A stretch of DNA of 64,000 nucleotides from Borovskyia barvae (taxonomy: Eukaryota > Euglenozoa > Kinetoplastea > Trypanosomatida > Trypanosomatidae): assembly GCA_030849085.1 (NCBI GenBank), contig JASAOM010001129.1:434001-498000 (forward strand). The letters are read 5' to 3'. Positions 11,100-20,615 of this stretch are shown one piece after another. The position numbers were made by a program, and so were the translations under genes. The notes below the pieces were generated by a model. It was not told where the DNA came from, searched no databases, and saw only the letters and a program-made list of their open reading frames with translations. Each line of letters opens with the position of its first letter. The stretch's first letter is position 1.

Positions 11100-12698
11100 G
11101 CATTCACATATACACGTATATCTCAGGTAATATGCTTTTCCAAGCGTAGGAAGGAAGGAAGGAAGCTTTGTCTTGCGGATCTTTCCTCATTTATCCCGGT
11201 AACTGCAAGTTTGTGTGCGTGTGTATCCTTGTGAAGATCCCTCCGGTGGAGTTGACTTCGTACAGCATCGGGCGAGTGGCACCTTACTTTGATCGCCTAC
11301 CCTCACCCCCCTCTCCCTCCATTTCGCCTGCCCTCTTTCTCGTCTAACTTTAAAAACGCGTAAAGCAAATCTTTGGTTTGTAAGATCCTGTCTTGTGCGT
11401 GCGTGTGTGTGTTGGGTGCTGGGTGCTGGTGATGATAAGTGCACCTACGTGGGGGAGGGAGAGAACGTGTGTGTAGATGTGAATATCGAAGGGGGTTGAT
11501 GGTAACGCTGGTCTCGCTCGTTCTCTCTCCTTTTCTCTCCTCCTCGTCGTCTCCAGCCCAGAGACGGAGGGGCATGAGTGTGTGCAGGGTTTTGGTAGAG
11601 CGAGGAGGTGGAGAAAACGCACACGCATAGAGAAGGAAACGCGTTTAACAATAAGGATCTGAGAGGATGATTTATTAAAAGCCGAACAATGCGAAGAGAA
11701 ACAACAGAGAGCCGCAGCATGCGCCCGCATGGACACTCCTCTTTGGAAGAAAAAAAAGAGAGCATCTCTTCTCCCCTATTCTTCCGCCCATTCTGGCTCC
11801 ACGAGCGCTCCTTATCGCTTGCTGCCCCACCTTCTTCACCTGCCTCCCCCTTAGCTCTTGTCCTGGAGCTCGGTGTCGCATGCAAAGACAAGCATGGAGG
11901 GCAAGAGGGGAAGGAAGGTTCGTGGTGGTGATGCCGGTAGGAAATGAAATAATATAAGTTCCGCCTCAGAAGGCCACCACTTCGCCAGGCTCCGCTGGTC
12001 GGGCGTAAGGAGAGGAACAGACTTGCACGAATGTGCTTTAACGCTATCTCGATGGAAGAGGTACTAGATGTACTACAGCTCTATCCGATCCTCCTTCCTC
12101 GCAAATACTCTCCTCCGTCTATGCGAACTCCTTGCTGACGCGGTATCGCTGGAGTCAGGAAGAGAGAGCAGCTAAATGCATCAACCTAATATTATTATAT
12201 GCACTCCTCTTTTATATCGCTGTGCTCCTTCTTCTCCCCTCTGCTTCCCCCTTCCCCCCTCTCCGCCATCCCTGTGATGCTGCACATCGCATTGCTTTGC
12301 TCGTAAACCCTCCTCCTCACCCCCCTTGCCTTCTTTCTCTTCCCCCTCCTTTCTTTTCGATGTAATGAACAGAGCCGCAACAGTGAGCGCGAGCGAGCCC
12401 TACTACTACCACACCACCACCACAGATAGGAGAGTTTGACCCGTTTATGTTGTGTTCATAATCCCATTGAACTCGATTCCTTCCTTCATAGAACACAGCG
12501 TTGACAGCGAACGGGTAGGGAGGCTCGACTTGAACCCCCCTTTTCCCTCTCTTTCTCACCCCTCTCTTTCTTCTCTAGTTTCTTCCTCCTTCCTCCCAAC
12601 CCTTGCCCCCCTCCGCTCTCGCCTGAGCCTTCACCGCTTTTTTCTCCTTCCCTTTTTTCTTTCTCTTCTCCGTCGGTTCTCATCTTTTGAGTCATTGT

Positions 12699-12717
12699 TA
12701 TATATATATATATATAA
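12699..12717. repeat. (TA)n microsatellite
   Basis: About nine TA units in the 3.5 kb spacer before the FYVE gene. Confidence 0.85.
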
Positions 12718-12770
12718 CTTAGACGCAGGTGTCTGGTTCTTCAACGAGTACTCGGGAGTGGTGAGAGCGT

Positions 12771-12802
12771 GCGTGCGCGCGCGTGTGTGTGTGTGTGTGT
12801 GT
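12771..12802. repeat. (CG/TG)n alternating purine-pyrimidine run
   Basis: CG-rich alternation passes into (TG)n over about 30 bases, a sequence type able to adopt left-handed DNA. Confidence 0.8.
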
Positions 12803-13149
12803 CTGTATAGAGAAAAGAGGAAAGGCCACCCTTGACAGGCTCTTCTTTTTTTTTGAGTGGCAGCGCTTCTGACGTGGGCGAGGTAAGGCAAGGAGCAGCA
12901 AGGGGAGAAAATTATCATAGTGCCCTCCCATATTCACCTTTTGCCTGATATTACACACATACGCACATATATATATATATATGTTACCTCGTCTACCTCT
13001 CCCTCTCTTTCTCGCGCGGACTCAAAAAAAAATTTCTTCTCATTTTTTCGTTGCTGTTTCTTGCGTGTGTCGTTAGGGCGGTAACGAGCCCTCAGAAGGA
13101 CACGCGACAACCATAACTCTTCCCGGAATAGATGTAGAGATACACACAC

Positions 13150-13167
13150 ATATATATATATATATAC
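13150..13167. repeat. (TA)n microsatellite with CA flank
   Basis: A CA run passes directly into about nine TA units; a GA run follows at 13194-13206. Confidence 0.85.
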
Positions 13168-13636
13168 ATCTGTACATCTATATTGATATATATAGAGAGA
13201 GAGAGACATACACCTCATTTGTGCCGTTACACCCCTTTTTCGTTTCGATTTTGATTCTGCTTTCACGACCAGCCCTTCTTCATCGCTGTTTACATTTTCA
13301 TTTTCTTTGCATGGTTTGTTTGGGTTCCCCTCCGCTTAGTTTTTTTTTGGTCCGTTGGAGGTGATTTTCGTTCCTTCTGCGCAAGTCTTCTTCCGCTGTG
13401 GCTTTGCCGACTAGTAGGTGCCCTTCCTTCCTTCCTCCCCCTTTCCCCCCCCCCCCTTTCCCACTCTCACCTCACCATCACTGCCGAGATCACCAAATTT
13501 TCGTCTGCTGTTTAAAGAAAAAATCATTGCGAAAGCGCGCGGTAACGCAGCTGGTGAGGGGTAGTCCTGAAACAAGCGCACTTTTTTCCCCCTTTAGCAT
13601 CTTTTTCTAGTTCTTTTCCTCATCCTCTCTCTTTCT

Positions 13637-13659
13637 GGAGAGAGAGAGAGAGAGAGAGG
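13637..13659. repeat. (GA)n microsatellite
   Basis: About eleven GA units directly after a CT-rich stretch (13624-13635). The two could pair as a hairpin in RNA. Confidence 0.85.
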
Positions 13660-14506
13660 TAGGTACGCGATACCCACACCTTGCTCGCGCTCTCGAAGGT
13701 TTCGCCTCTGTATTGGGGTCCGTGTCGGTGTACGTCATAGGAAAGGGTATCCGACGACAAAGAGGAGCCGCAAGCACCCCCTACTCGTACTCTTACCCAC
13801 CGCCTCCGCTTCTGTAGCTATATTCGTATATCAGTATTTATATCTATACTTCACTTCGTATCTCTTTCTTTGCCGCCATTTATTGCAGTATTTGTTTGCA
13901 CTAGCTCCCCTGTTGCGGCGCGCCTCCTCCGTCCCTTGATCCTCTTTACTTGCGCGCCCCTCCTGCCTGTATGCGGGTGTTTCCATTTTTATGTTGTTGC
14001 TGTTTGTTTATGTGAGGGACTTTGAGTTTGGTGGGTGACGTTCCGGTGGGCGTCGTACCGGCTTAGCGATCCACCTCCGTGCCATACCTCTTCCTTTTCT
14101 CTTGTGGGTGGGGTGGGAGTGGGTAGATACGCGTCAAGTGGCGTCGACTCGCCTACGCACACGCACACACTCTCTTTTCTCTCCACCGTCTACCTCCATC
14201 GTTGCTTCTTGAAAATTTGTTTCCTCCTCTCCCCCCGCCTCCTTTTTCCTGTTGACAGCCGTCTTGCTTATCCTGTACGCTCCCTTTTGGATAGGAGGCC
14301 CTTCTCTTGTTATATATGTATATATGTGCTGTGTGTCTTCTCCTCTGGTCGTTTGGGATTGCCCGCTCACAAGTTCAGTTTGTTCTGTTTCTGTGTACTT
14401 CTCGAGAGCGAAAAGGTGTGAGAAAGAGAGGGGGGAAAGGGAAGGAGAAGCAGGTCGTGGGCAAGGAGGAGGAAGCTTCGCTCCTGGTGAACTCCTTTCT
14501 TTTCCT

Positions 14507-14561
14507 TCACCTGCCTAACTCCCTCCCTCCCCCCCCCCGCCATACTCCCTCATATCTGCAG
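14507..14561 (+). promoter_or_regulatory. Predicted trans-splice acceptor for the FYVE gene
   Basis: A C/T-rich tract with a nine-base C-run is followed by CAG at 14559-14561, 35 bases before the ATG at 14597. Inferred from the standard trypanosomatid pattern. Confidence 0.45.
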
Positions 14562-14596
14562 AAGAAGAAGAAGAAAGGACGAGAAAACTAATTCAG

Positions 14597-17500
14597 ATGC
14601 TGCATCCGCGTCAGTGGTGTGACGATCGCAGCGCGGTGCGGTGTGTGGCTTGTGCGGACGCCTTTTCCCTCTGGCGATGCCGCCGACACCATTGCCGTCA
14701 CTGCGGCAACGTTTTCTGTGATGCTTGCACACAGCACCGTCTGTGGCTACGTCCATTGAGCCACGCAACCTTGCGCAGTGCTGTAAGACCTACGCCGACG
14801 TTTCCGCTGGAGGAAGGGGAGGAGAGAGCCGCCACAGCTCCCTCCATGAACCCAGCCTCGGATGCGCCATTTCCCTTTGCTGCCGCACACCTTGGAGAAC
14901 CGTCCCTTTTTTACACGGCGCAAGAGAGCGTGAATCGACGACTGAAGCATGCGTTTCCGCGGCGGCCGTCCACCATCCCAGCGTATTCGGAGGGTTCCGG
15001 TATCGCCGCCTTTCCAGCGTTGGTACAGCAAGGGAAGCCCTCCCAGCGCATCCTGAACCCTTCTCCGGTCTCTTCTCCCAGGGATTCCCCTGAACTGCAG
15101 CCGTGCACGGCGCCCAAGGGCATGGCTTCCTCGACGGCTGCGGTGGGCCCCCGGTGCGAGGACCGCTTGAAGGGCAGCCCCACCCTGTCGAAGGTCTTAA
15201 GTGTATCATCTACGCCATCGCCATCATCTCCGACTGCCCCTCTAGCAGAGTGGCAGCGCTCTGACTATGGCATCATCGACATTCGCAGCGCGCAAGAGGT
15301 TACGGCAACCCCTCCACCCAGCGAGTCTAGCACAGCGGCTATGCCTACCGCATTGGAGTCGCAGCGTCCTCCAGATCGCGCCGGGTATCCCTACGGTACA
15401 TCACCTTCAGAGCAGGATCAACACTGCCAAGACAGCCTACCCTTCCCTCCTCCCTATCCGATCACACTCTCTAAGGCTACGAAAGACGCGGTTTCTCCAA
15501 AGCGGCCGGCGTCGGCGCCGGTGGTGGGCCTGGAGCACGATTTGAGCCCCACGCCTGGCGACGGCGACCGCACTACGACTACGAAGACCCGCCAGACGAC
15601 AGACGATATATTTTTACTCTCAGGGCGAGGGCAGTGCAGCTTTCAAAGAGAAGAACCACCGCCGTCATTGATGAAGGGAAGCGGCAGAGCCTGCTCCACT
15701 TCTCTGCCCTCGACGGACCAAGAAGCTTCTCTTGTCGAACCTATACGTTGCTGTGACAGAAGCAGCATGAGCAGCGATGGCCACCTCTTCAGCCATGCGG
15801 GCTGTGATGTCGAAGAAGACACCTATCGCCGTGAAAGTTTCCGTTCTGCTTTTGATCAAGCTCTTTCATGCACGTGGTACCTCTGTCGCGTTTGCACGAG
15901 CTGCAATGACCGTCTTCTCGCATGCGCTTCCAGGGCTCACCCCATTGTGGATGGAGCTACCGGTGGCACGGTGGTGGACCGTGCACCGCAGGACGACTCC
16001 ACCTTATCCCCTCTCGAATCCTATGTCCGATGCTACAGCCCTCATCCTCATGGGTGCAACAGAAGCACAAGAGGTGTCCACGCGAGCATCGAATGGCAGC
16101 AGCACCAGCACCAGCGGCACGAAAGTAAATCTTCTTGGAGCCCTTTCTCCAATGCCCTTCACGCCACGACACGAGAGATCTCGTCAACGAAGACGCCACC
16201 GCCACGGCCGTCATCTTCGCTGTCAGGGGCAACCCTCTGGGAATGCCTTATTTCCGCTGTAGCAAAGCCGATGGTGGGCATGCAGATCGCCACAGCTTCC
16301 CGAGTGGCCGCCCATCCGACGCCGCGCTCCTTGCTGAGCCCCAGAGTACGTCGTATTGAGGATGGAGCACCTGCAGACGCGGAACACAAGCTGCGCACTG
16401 CAACGCCGGTTGCCTCCACCCCACGTCCGCTTGAAGTCGGGACGAACCCGGCACGCAGCCGGAGACGCGATCACTCTCTTGTCAGCTTTGTAACGGTACG
16501 GCCAGATGATGTGTCTGCGCTTTCACTTTCGGCAACCTCATTTTTGGATGCGTCCCAGCTCAACCCAGCCCAGCAGCCGTCACCGGCGCGCCTCAAGCGC
16601 CAGCAGCAGCATCTGCCATCACCATCCAAGGCCGTGGCCGCATCACCAGCAACTTCAATACGCTCCCGGGTGGTTAGTATCGATAGCAGTGCAACCTCTT
16701 TCTGCCAGGCGGTGGCGCTTGCACGTCGACGGCGGCGGGTAGCGGTCATCCTCGTCGACGAGCGCAATGTAACGGCTGCAACGAGCTTGGGGGAAGACGT
16801 CAGCCTAACGCGAGCGCGATGCAAGTCCCAGTCAGAGCACCTAACGGTCGACCGGGCTACTCCCCCTCCAGTATTTCCGTCCGTGCACATGGAGATGAGT
16901 TCCCTGGTGGACAATGGTAGTTGCAGTGCATCCGAGGTGAGCAGCGCTGCCCCTGCCTCTTCGTCGACAACGAAAGATTTCGAGGGACGTCCACCCCACT
17001 GTGCGCTGGCGAAAGCGGATAATGGGTACAGTTCTCCCATGGAAGGTGATCGCGAGGACACGTCTGCGCAGGTCTCATCACATCCACCTGACCTTTCGCT
17101 AACCATAATCGCCGACACGCTGAGCGGTATGGGAAAGGAGTCCCCACTGTACACCGCGGTGGATGCCCTCTCTGGACAGCGTCCAAGGGCGTGGCTTTTG
17201 CCGGCCCTTTCTCCCAAAATAGAAGCACCGGCGAGTCCGGCAGTAGCAACAGCAACGAAAACGGGAGCTGAAGGAACCGGTTTGACCCCTGCGGAGCTCT
17301 CCATCTCCGTTGCAACACACCACCGCAACACATCCGCCTCGACCATGCCACTGCGCGCAGGAGGTGACAGCACCCCCGCCCATTCCAGTCATCCTATCTC
17401 GTGTGCGCCCACTCCGCAACGTGCCACCTCTCCGTCCCTGCTAACCACCCGTCGGCGTAGCTCTGTACACGCCTCAACTGTCCCCTCGTTATCGGCGCAA

Positions 17501-19393
17501 CGTTTGCCGCCCGCCTCCGGGGCTGGAGGCCGCGAAGTGCTGCGCGATCTTCTTGTGCGGTCTGGGGCGTCCATCTACTCCGGCGCAACGGGTCGCCGCC
17601 TGAGTGCCCCTAAGTCGCCCATAGCCGGGGCCGCCCCCTCCGCACCTGCTCCGTCCCTGCGGAGGACCCCCTATGGCGATGTAAGGAGCGACCGATATGA
17701 GGACGCGAGGTCGAAGGGAGGGGCTAGCAAGCTTGTTGTGCCGCGCTGGTGTACTACCTCGCAGCCGTGCCTTCCGTACCGAGAGAGCATGACGTGGGAG
17801 GCGATGGGGCCGGCTAACACTGAAAAGGCCGCAGCGATGGTGTCGCCCTTCACCTTCGCCCTCGCCAACGTCAGCGCTACGGTAGCGGCGTCAACGATGA
17901 TGCTGAGTGAGGCTGCCTACCAAGGATCTGCTGTGGCTGCCCCAAGTCTCGCTACATCTCGTCGTGGCTTGGAAAGCAGCAGCGCGGCACGGCGGAAGAG
18001 CCTTCCGTGCTCCGGCGGATCGCCTACCGATGGATGGTGTGAGAGGGCGACAGTTCCGGCAAGCGTTTTCCTTCATCTGCAGCCATCTGCGCACAGCAAC
18101 TCGAGCTCTACCGTCGCGGCTGCTGACATTAAAGCTGTCACCACACAGGTGGACGTGGTGGGCTTCCCGATCGCATTGTCTCGTGCTCCGCAGGGACAGG
18201 GGACGGGCGCCATCGCGGGTGTCCTCCCATTCAATGAGTTTCTTTCGCAACTGACGAAAATTAGCACCAACATCGATGGCTACGTTCTCCTGCTTTTACG
18301 GTCCCGCAACGGCAGTAACGCGCATGACTGTTCGCCATCTACTCTTGACGGAAATGCTCAGGGAGTTCGAGGAAGTGCCACGTGGGACTCGATGGTGAAC
18401 GTGGCCAAGTCTAGCATGCGAAGCAGATGCAGGGAGGCTGATGTCCAGTTCCTGCACCCCTTCCTGCGGAGTCCTCGGCCCACCGGCGGGGACGAAGGTT
18501 TTGTGCGCGGCGCTTCGGTGTCGTTATCGGTGCTAAACGAGCTTCCAACGAGCTCATCGCTGCCGTCTCCTCGGGAGCGGTCACTTCGCCGTCCTCACGT
18601 CGTGGAGTGGTTCGGCGGCTCGCATCTGCGACTGCTCTACCAGCAGTTGCAGAACTGCGGTGTCACAAACCCAGCTATAAGCGTGGTGGAAGTGGTCGAC
18701 GCTGTCGAGGGTAGTGCAGGGAATTATAGTCGACCGTCGCCGGACGAGACAGGCTGGGGTACATCCCGGTACACCGAACTCGCTGACGATGCGGAGCTTT
18801 CATCTCCGCAACCCGAGCCAGCGGTTTCTGCGAATGTTGCTGCGGTGTCGCACAAGCATTGTCCCAGCCTGCCGTTGTCACCGGGTCCGTTGCGGCTGCC
18901 TTTACTGGGCACTGGGGACGCTGTGGAGGCGTTCTGTCTACCGTCACCGCTGAGGGTTGCCCCTGATTCTGCCAGTACGTCTATCGTCGCCGGTGGTGCG
19001 ATAGACCTGTTGCTCACCACCTCCTGCTCACTTTCTCCTACCACCTCTCGTGCCTGCATCATGGCGGAGGGACAGATGAGTGCCTCCCAAACGCAAGCCA
19101 TCACTTCGCTGCATACGGCTGCGCGTGAGTTAGGCGTCGTCCTGTGTAGCGCACCGAGTGCGTCTACACCACGAATGCAACCAGCAAACGGAGAGCCATC
19201 AGAGCCGGCGCCAGTGGTGAGTTCAAGTTTGCTTTTCCCTCACGACGCCTCTGTGGCGGCCACCCCCGCGGCCTCGCCTGCAGGCAGCACCACGAGGCGG
19301 GATGGGGTCAGTGGTGGATGGCTATCGCGTGGAATCGATGCCCTGGTGGCGACCTTGGTGTACCGAGATGTGTATGCCAACCAGGCACCGTAG
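14597..19393 (+). CDS. Large protein with an N-terminal split FYVE zinc finger
   Basis: 1598 residues. The first 44 residues give the front of a FYVE domain: WxxD (W7, D10), Cys pair 16/19, the signature RRHHCRHCG (residues 29-37, Cys 33/36) and Cys pair 41/44. The last zinc-binding pair, in 'CRVCTSC', appears only at residues 433/436 and is followed by NDRLL, as in the end of normal FYVE fingers. About 390 residues of Ser/Pro-rich sequence therefore sit between the sixth and seventh zinc ligands. FYVE domains bind PI3P on endosomes and autophagic membranes. The remaining 1150 residues are Ser/Thr/Ala/Pro-rich, mostly disordered in appearance, with one more ordered patch near 1210-1240 (GVLPFNEFLSQLTKI). 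No catalytic domain was recognised. Role inferred: PI3P-directed membrane adaptor. Confidence 0.8.
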   Translation: MLHPRQWCDDRSAVRCVACADAFSLWRCRRHHCRHCGNVFCDACTQHRLWLRPLSHATLRSAVRPTPTFPLEEGEERAATAPSMNPASDAPFPFAAAHLGEPSLFYTAQESVNRRLKHAFPRRPSTIPAYSEGSGIAAFPALVQQGKPSQRILNPSPVSSPRDSPELQPCTAPKGMASSTAAVGPRCEDRLKGSPTLSKVLSVSSTPSPSSPTAPLAEWQRSDYGIIDIRSAQEVTATPPPSESSTAAMPTALESQRPPDRAGYPYGTSPSEQDQHCQDSLPFPPPYPITLSKATKDAVSPKRPASAPVVGLEHDLSPTPGDGDRTTTTKTRQTTDDIFLLSGRGQCSFQREEPPPSLMKGSGRACSTSLPSTDQEASLVEPIRCCDRSSMSSDGHLFSHAGCDVEEDTYRRESFRSAFDQALSCTWYLCRVCTSCNDRLLACASRAHPIVDGATGGTVVDRAPQDDSTLSPLESYVRCYSPHPHGCNRSTRGVHASIEWQQHQHQRHESKSSWSPFSNALHATTREISSTKTPPPRPSSSLSGATLWECLISAVAKPMVGMQIATASRVAAHPTPRSLLSPRVRRIEDGAPADAEHKLRTATPVASTPRPLEVGTNPARSRRRDHSLVSFVTVRPDDVSALSLSATSFLDASQLNPAQQPSPARLKRQQQHLPSPSKAVAASPATSIRSRVVSIDSSATSFCQAVALARRRRRVAVILVDERNVTAATSLGEDVSLTRARCKSQSEHLTVDRATPPPVFPSVHMEMSSLVDNGSCSASEVSSAAPASSSTTKDFEGRPPHCALAKADNGYSSPMEGDREDTSAQVSSHPPDLSLTIIADTLSGMGKESPLYTAVDALSGQRPRAWLLPALSPKIEAPASPAVATATKTGAEGTGLTPAELSISVATHHRNTSASTMPLRAGGDSTPAHSSHPISCAPTPQRATSPSLLTTRRRSSVHASTVPSLSAQRLPPASGAGGREVLRDLLVRSGASIYSGATGRRLSAPKSPIAGAAPSAPAPSLRRTPYGDVRSDRYEDARSKGGASKLVVPRWCTTSQPCLPYRESMTWEAMGPANTEKAAAMVSPFTFALANVSATVAASTMMLSEAAYQGSAVAAPSLATSRRGLESSSAARRKSLPCSGGSPTDGWCERATVPASVFLHLQPSAHSNSSSTVAAADIKAVTTQVDVVGFPIALSRAPQGQGTGAIAGVLPFNEFLSQLTKISTNIDGYVLLLLRSRNGSNAHDCSPSTLDGNAQGVRGSATWDSMVNVAKSSMRSRCREADVQFLHPFLRSPRPTGGDEGFVRGASVSLSVLNELPTSSSLPSPRERSLRRPHVVEWFGGSHLRLLYQQLQNCGVTNPAISVVEVVDAVEGSAGNYSRPSPDETGWGTSRYTELADDAELSSPQPEPAVSANVAAVSHKHCPSLPLSPGPLRLPLLGTGDAVEAFCLPSPLRVAPDSASTSIVAGGAIDLLLTTSCSLSPTTSRACIMAEGQMSASQTQAITSLHTAARELGVVLCSAPSASTPRMQPANGEPSEPAPVVSSSLLFPHDASVAATPAASPAGSTTRRDGVSGGWLSRGIDALVATLVYRDVYANQAP

Positions 19394-19785
19394 ATGACTT
19401 CATGGAATCGAGAGGGATGGGGGGAGGAGCCTGAAAAACGAGGAGCACTAGCGGGGGACACTCCACTGATTGGTGTCGATCGTGCTATTCTCTCTGAGAC
19501 GCCTTTCTCTCTCTCTCTCTCGGCGAACCTGCTTCCACCTCGATCCCACTCCCGCATCTCCATCTTGTTTAGCAGAAAAAATATGGATACTACTCGGATG
19601 TGGCGAAGGGAGATTGCGGGACGGGGAGGAATGGCACTGCCGTCGAGCAGCTCTGTGTGCAAGGACTGAAGCGGATAGCGGTCACGGAGAGCCAGCAGAG
19701 GATACCTAGCTATCCGTAGCTGACAGAGAAAAGGGTGGTTGATCTTCGCACGCGCAGATACCGATCTTTCTCCCTCTCTCTCTCC

Positions 19786-19807
19786 ATATATATATATATA
19801 TATATAT
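19786..19807. repeat. (TA)n microsatellite
   Basis: About eleven TA units; a (TG)n run follows at 19887-19909. Confidence 0.9.
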
Positions 19808-20442
19808 TGCACTTGATTGAGCAGCTCTTCACTTTCTCTCTCTCAATCTCCATGTATGTTTTGGTGTGTGTGCCTGCAGGTATATGCGTGTGTGTGTGTG
19901 TGTGTGTGCTTCCCATTTCATTTGCGGCACTCGGGAATGCAGTACAAATTCTAACCGAGATGATGCGGCATCTACAGTGCAAACGGAGAGGATACCGAAG
20001 AAGATAGGACATTGCCGTGAGGCTGGAGGGTGTTCCAACCCCGCCTGACGAGATGAACGCAAGAAAGAAAGCGCGATTCCTTACCTTCTCCTGCGGATGC
20101 CCTCGTCTCTGCCTTCACCCGCCCTCCCTAAGCAAAGACAGAGGCTCCTGACCACGGTTGTACTTTGAGAAAAGAAGGGATTTATACATGGGGCCTTCTA
20201 TGCCCTTCCCCTTCGCCGCTCAGTGGACTTGCCCGCTGGAGCACCTCCTCGTGTGGATCTCCCTATGATCTCTCTGGCTTCCAGTAATGAGCCTACCCCC
20301 CCCTCCTCTTTTTTTTCTAGTTTTCGGTATGCGTCTCTGCATGTGAACTGCTATCCTCCCCCATTATCCATCCCTCCTTGTCCTCCTCCTTCGAATCGCA
20401 GATCATGTTGAAAAGGCCTTCGGCCTCTCTTCACACATTACG

Positions 20443-20466
<24 letters not shown>
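20443..20466. repeat. (TA)n microsatellite
   Basis: Twelve TA units, 150 bases upstream of the J-protein start. Confidence 0.9.
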
Positions 20467-20475
<9 letters not shown>

Positions 20476-20509
20476 ATAGCCTCGTTAGCCTTCTGACTTG
20501 TGCACTTCA

Positions 20510-20610
20510 CATCCCTCTCTTATCCCCGCGCCCCCCTCCCTCCCCCCTCTCTTTTCTCCCCCTCCTCTCTCCTACTTCGCTGAACGAAAGTTGCTTCCTG
20601 TCGATTGCAG
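20510..20610 (+). promoter_or_regulatory. Predicted trans-splice acceptor region for the J-protein gene
   Basis: A C/T-rich tract (20511-20576) is followed, after a short mixed stretch, by GCAG at 20607-20610, five bases before the ATG at 20616. If this AG is used the 5' UTR is almost absent. AGs upstream at about 20589 are alternatives. Confidence 0.4.
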
Positions 20611-20615
20611 CTTGA

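Larger units (their letters stand above)
11100..14596. other. Longest gene-free spacer (3.5 kb)
   Basis: No convincing gene on either strand. Open frames up to about 150 codons exist, but they are Ser/Leu/Pro or Arg/Glu low-complexity translations of biased DNA. It holds (TA)n at 12699-12717, 12967-12981 and 13150-13167, a mixed (CG/TG)n run at 12771-12802, (GA)n at 13637-13659, and many C- and T-runs. It must contain the ENP2 3' UTR and the FYVE gene 5' UTR. A degenerate retroposon (SIDER type) or a small RNA gene could hide here but none could be recognised by eye. Confidence 0.55.
19394..20615. other. Intergenic spacer
   Basis: 1.2 kb without a convincing gene. (TA)n runs lie at 19786-19807 and 20443-20466 and (TG)n at 19887-19909. 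A short perfect stem (AGGCC-TTC-GGCCT) lies near 20414-20426. A pyrimidine tract precedes the next gene. Confidence 0.6.

Noticed and set aside
11100-14596. Possible SIDER-type degenerate retroposon in the long spacer
   Set aside because: No conserved signature could be identified by eye; a consensus search would be needed before naming one.
16471-17373. Minus-strand 300-codon frame inside the FYVE gene
   Set aside because: It is a shadow of the G/C-rich sense frame; the sense strand carries the clear FYVE signature.
20408-20430. Short perfect stem AGGCC-TTC-GGCCT
   Set aside because: Five base pairs is too little to call a terminator or RNA gene in this kind of genome.
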